DNA of 64,000 nt, taken from assembly GCF_900103365.1 (NCBI RefSeq), contig NZ_LT629703.1:7116501-7180500 (forward strand), written 5' to 3'. A program made the position numbers and the translations under genes. Under the pieces are notes generated by a model, which was given only the letters and a program-made list of their open reading frames with translations, was not told the DNA's origin and did no database searches. The stretch is from Afipia sp. GAS231. GTDB taxonomy: Bacteria > Pseudomonadota > Alphaproteobacteria > Rhizobiales > Xanthobacteraceae. Below, piece after piece: positions 63,332 through 64,000 of this stretch (the first letter of the stretch is position 1; each line of letters starts with the position of its first letter).

Positions 63332-64000
63332 CTAGGCGGCTTTTTCGGTCCACGGCGTACCGCGCTGGACCACGGTGTTGGCGTAGATCAGGAGCTTTCG
63401 GGCGCAAGCGATGAGCGCTGCGGTGTGGGCCTTTCCAGCGGCCGTCAGGCGGGCATAGAGCGCGACGAGTGCCTTGTTCCAGCGGAAGGCCGCTGGGAGG
63501 GCAGCCGCGAACAGGGAGCGGCGTAGGCGACTTCGCCCGCCAGCTATGCGACGTAGGCCTTTATGTTTTCCGCTGTCGTCGTCGAAGGGAGCCAGGCCGG
63601 CCAAGGCTGCAGCTTCCTCGCGGCTGACTTGCCCAAGCTCGGGCATGCGGATCAGAAGCGCCAGCGCCGTGCGTTCTCCGATGCCGGGAATGCTCAGCAC
63701 CAGATTGAGTCGCATGGCAAGATCGTCACTGGCGCGAAGTCGCTTGGCAATGTCGCGTATCTGCGCGGCCCGTCGTGCCTTCAGCCGGACGATGTCGCTG
63801 TTAACAATGCGCCGCAGGCCAGGTTCGTCGATATGTTCGAGCCGGGTCTTGTGACGCGCGATGTCTTCCTCGATCTGTTCGAGAAAGGTCAGATATCCAG
63901 CCAGTTGTGCCAGTCGAGGATCTGGCGCAGTCTTCGGCTGATCGAGTGTCGCTGTGCAAGCCGCGATCAAGAACGCATCGAGCGCATCGTTCTTGGCGCG
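63332..64000 (-). mobile_element. IS110 family transposase, cut by the window end
   Basis: The frame is open to base 64000 and ends at 63332. The C-terminal domain (Transposase_20) is present: VLSIPGIGERTALALLIRMP, EEAAALAGLAPFDDDSGKHK and GGRSRLRRSLFAAALPAAFR. At the window edge AKNDALDAFLIAAC is part of the DEDD catalytic domain, whose start lies outside the window. IS110 elements have no normal inverted repeats, so the end near 63305-63330 cannot be fixed by eye. Confidence 0.87.

Noticed and set aside
1..64000. CRISPR array, tRNA, rRNA or prophage
   Set aside because: No evenly spaced direct repeats, no cloverleaf-like sequence and no phage genes were seen. A tRNA scan would be decisive.

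Overview
The window reads as ordinary chromosome of a GC-rich alphaproteobacterium of the Bradyrhizobium/Afipia/Rhodopseudomonas group. Four things point there: the order pgsA-like, hdaA, ppk, ppx next to purM-purN, rnd and aspS; a eukaryotic-type glnII with a divergent gstI-like (DUF2735) gene; a GapR (DUF2312) gene; and many short intergenic repeats typical of this group. The genus call is inference from gene content and repeats, not from a marker gene. I see no tRNA, rRNA, CRISPR array, prophage or replication origin.

Layout. 1-3 kb: the 3' end of a terC gene, then a TetR regulator divergent from a Tat-exported PLP enzyme with a 30-bp palindrome between them. 3-17 kb: core block with ppx, ppk1, hdaA and a phosphatidyltransferase leftward, purM-purN rightward, a beta-barrel outer membrane protein, rnd, selO and aspS. 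17-24 kb: maeB, DoxX, a dihydrofolate-reductase-like enzyme, a polysaccharide deacetylase, a glutathione peroxidase and a large L,D-transpeptidase. 24-31 kb: creA, a cluster of small secreted proteins including two tandem 53-residue paralogues, a serine hydrolase, an M20 deacylase and a LysR regulator. 31-36 kb: two substrate-binding-fold proteins without signal peptides, a thioesterase, a GNAT enzyme and small conserved genes.

36-45 kb: two paralogous genes, each with a doubled GrlR-like domain, flank an SDR, an SGNH hydrolase, a phosphatase, a MliC-like protein and the gstI/glnII nitrogen locus. glnII has a near-perfect sigma-54 promoter. A third substrate-binding protein is frameshifted. 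45-55 kb: an ABC-F ATPase, a toxin-antitoxin pair whose toxin carries an internal amber codon, an MBL hydrolase, and a GMC oxidoreductase/nitroreductase/acyl-CoA dehydrogenase run that looks like a small catabolic operon, then a chemoreceptor. 55-64 kb: an SDR, several small proteins, an FMN reductase, RlpA, a repeat-rich interval, pdxY, gapR, and an IS110-family transposase cut by the window end.

How genes work together. ppk and ppx make and break polyphosphate. HdaA restrains DnaA. purM-purN are consecutive purine steps. glnII with GstI is a nitrogen-assimilation control pair. The L,D-transpeptidase, RlpA, deacetylase and outer membrane protein serve the envelope. At least seven families of short intergenic repeats punctuate the window, mostly at gene ends. 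The less explained items are the tandem secreted peptides, the double-GrlR paralogues, the signal-less substrate-binding proteins, the amber-interrupted toxin and a 36-residue membrane ORF.
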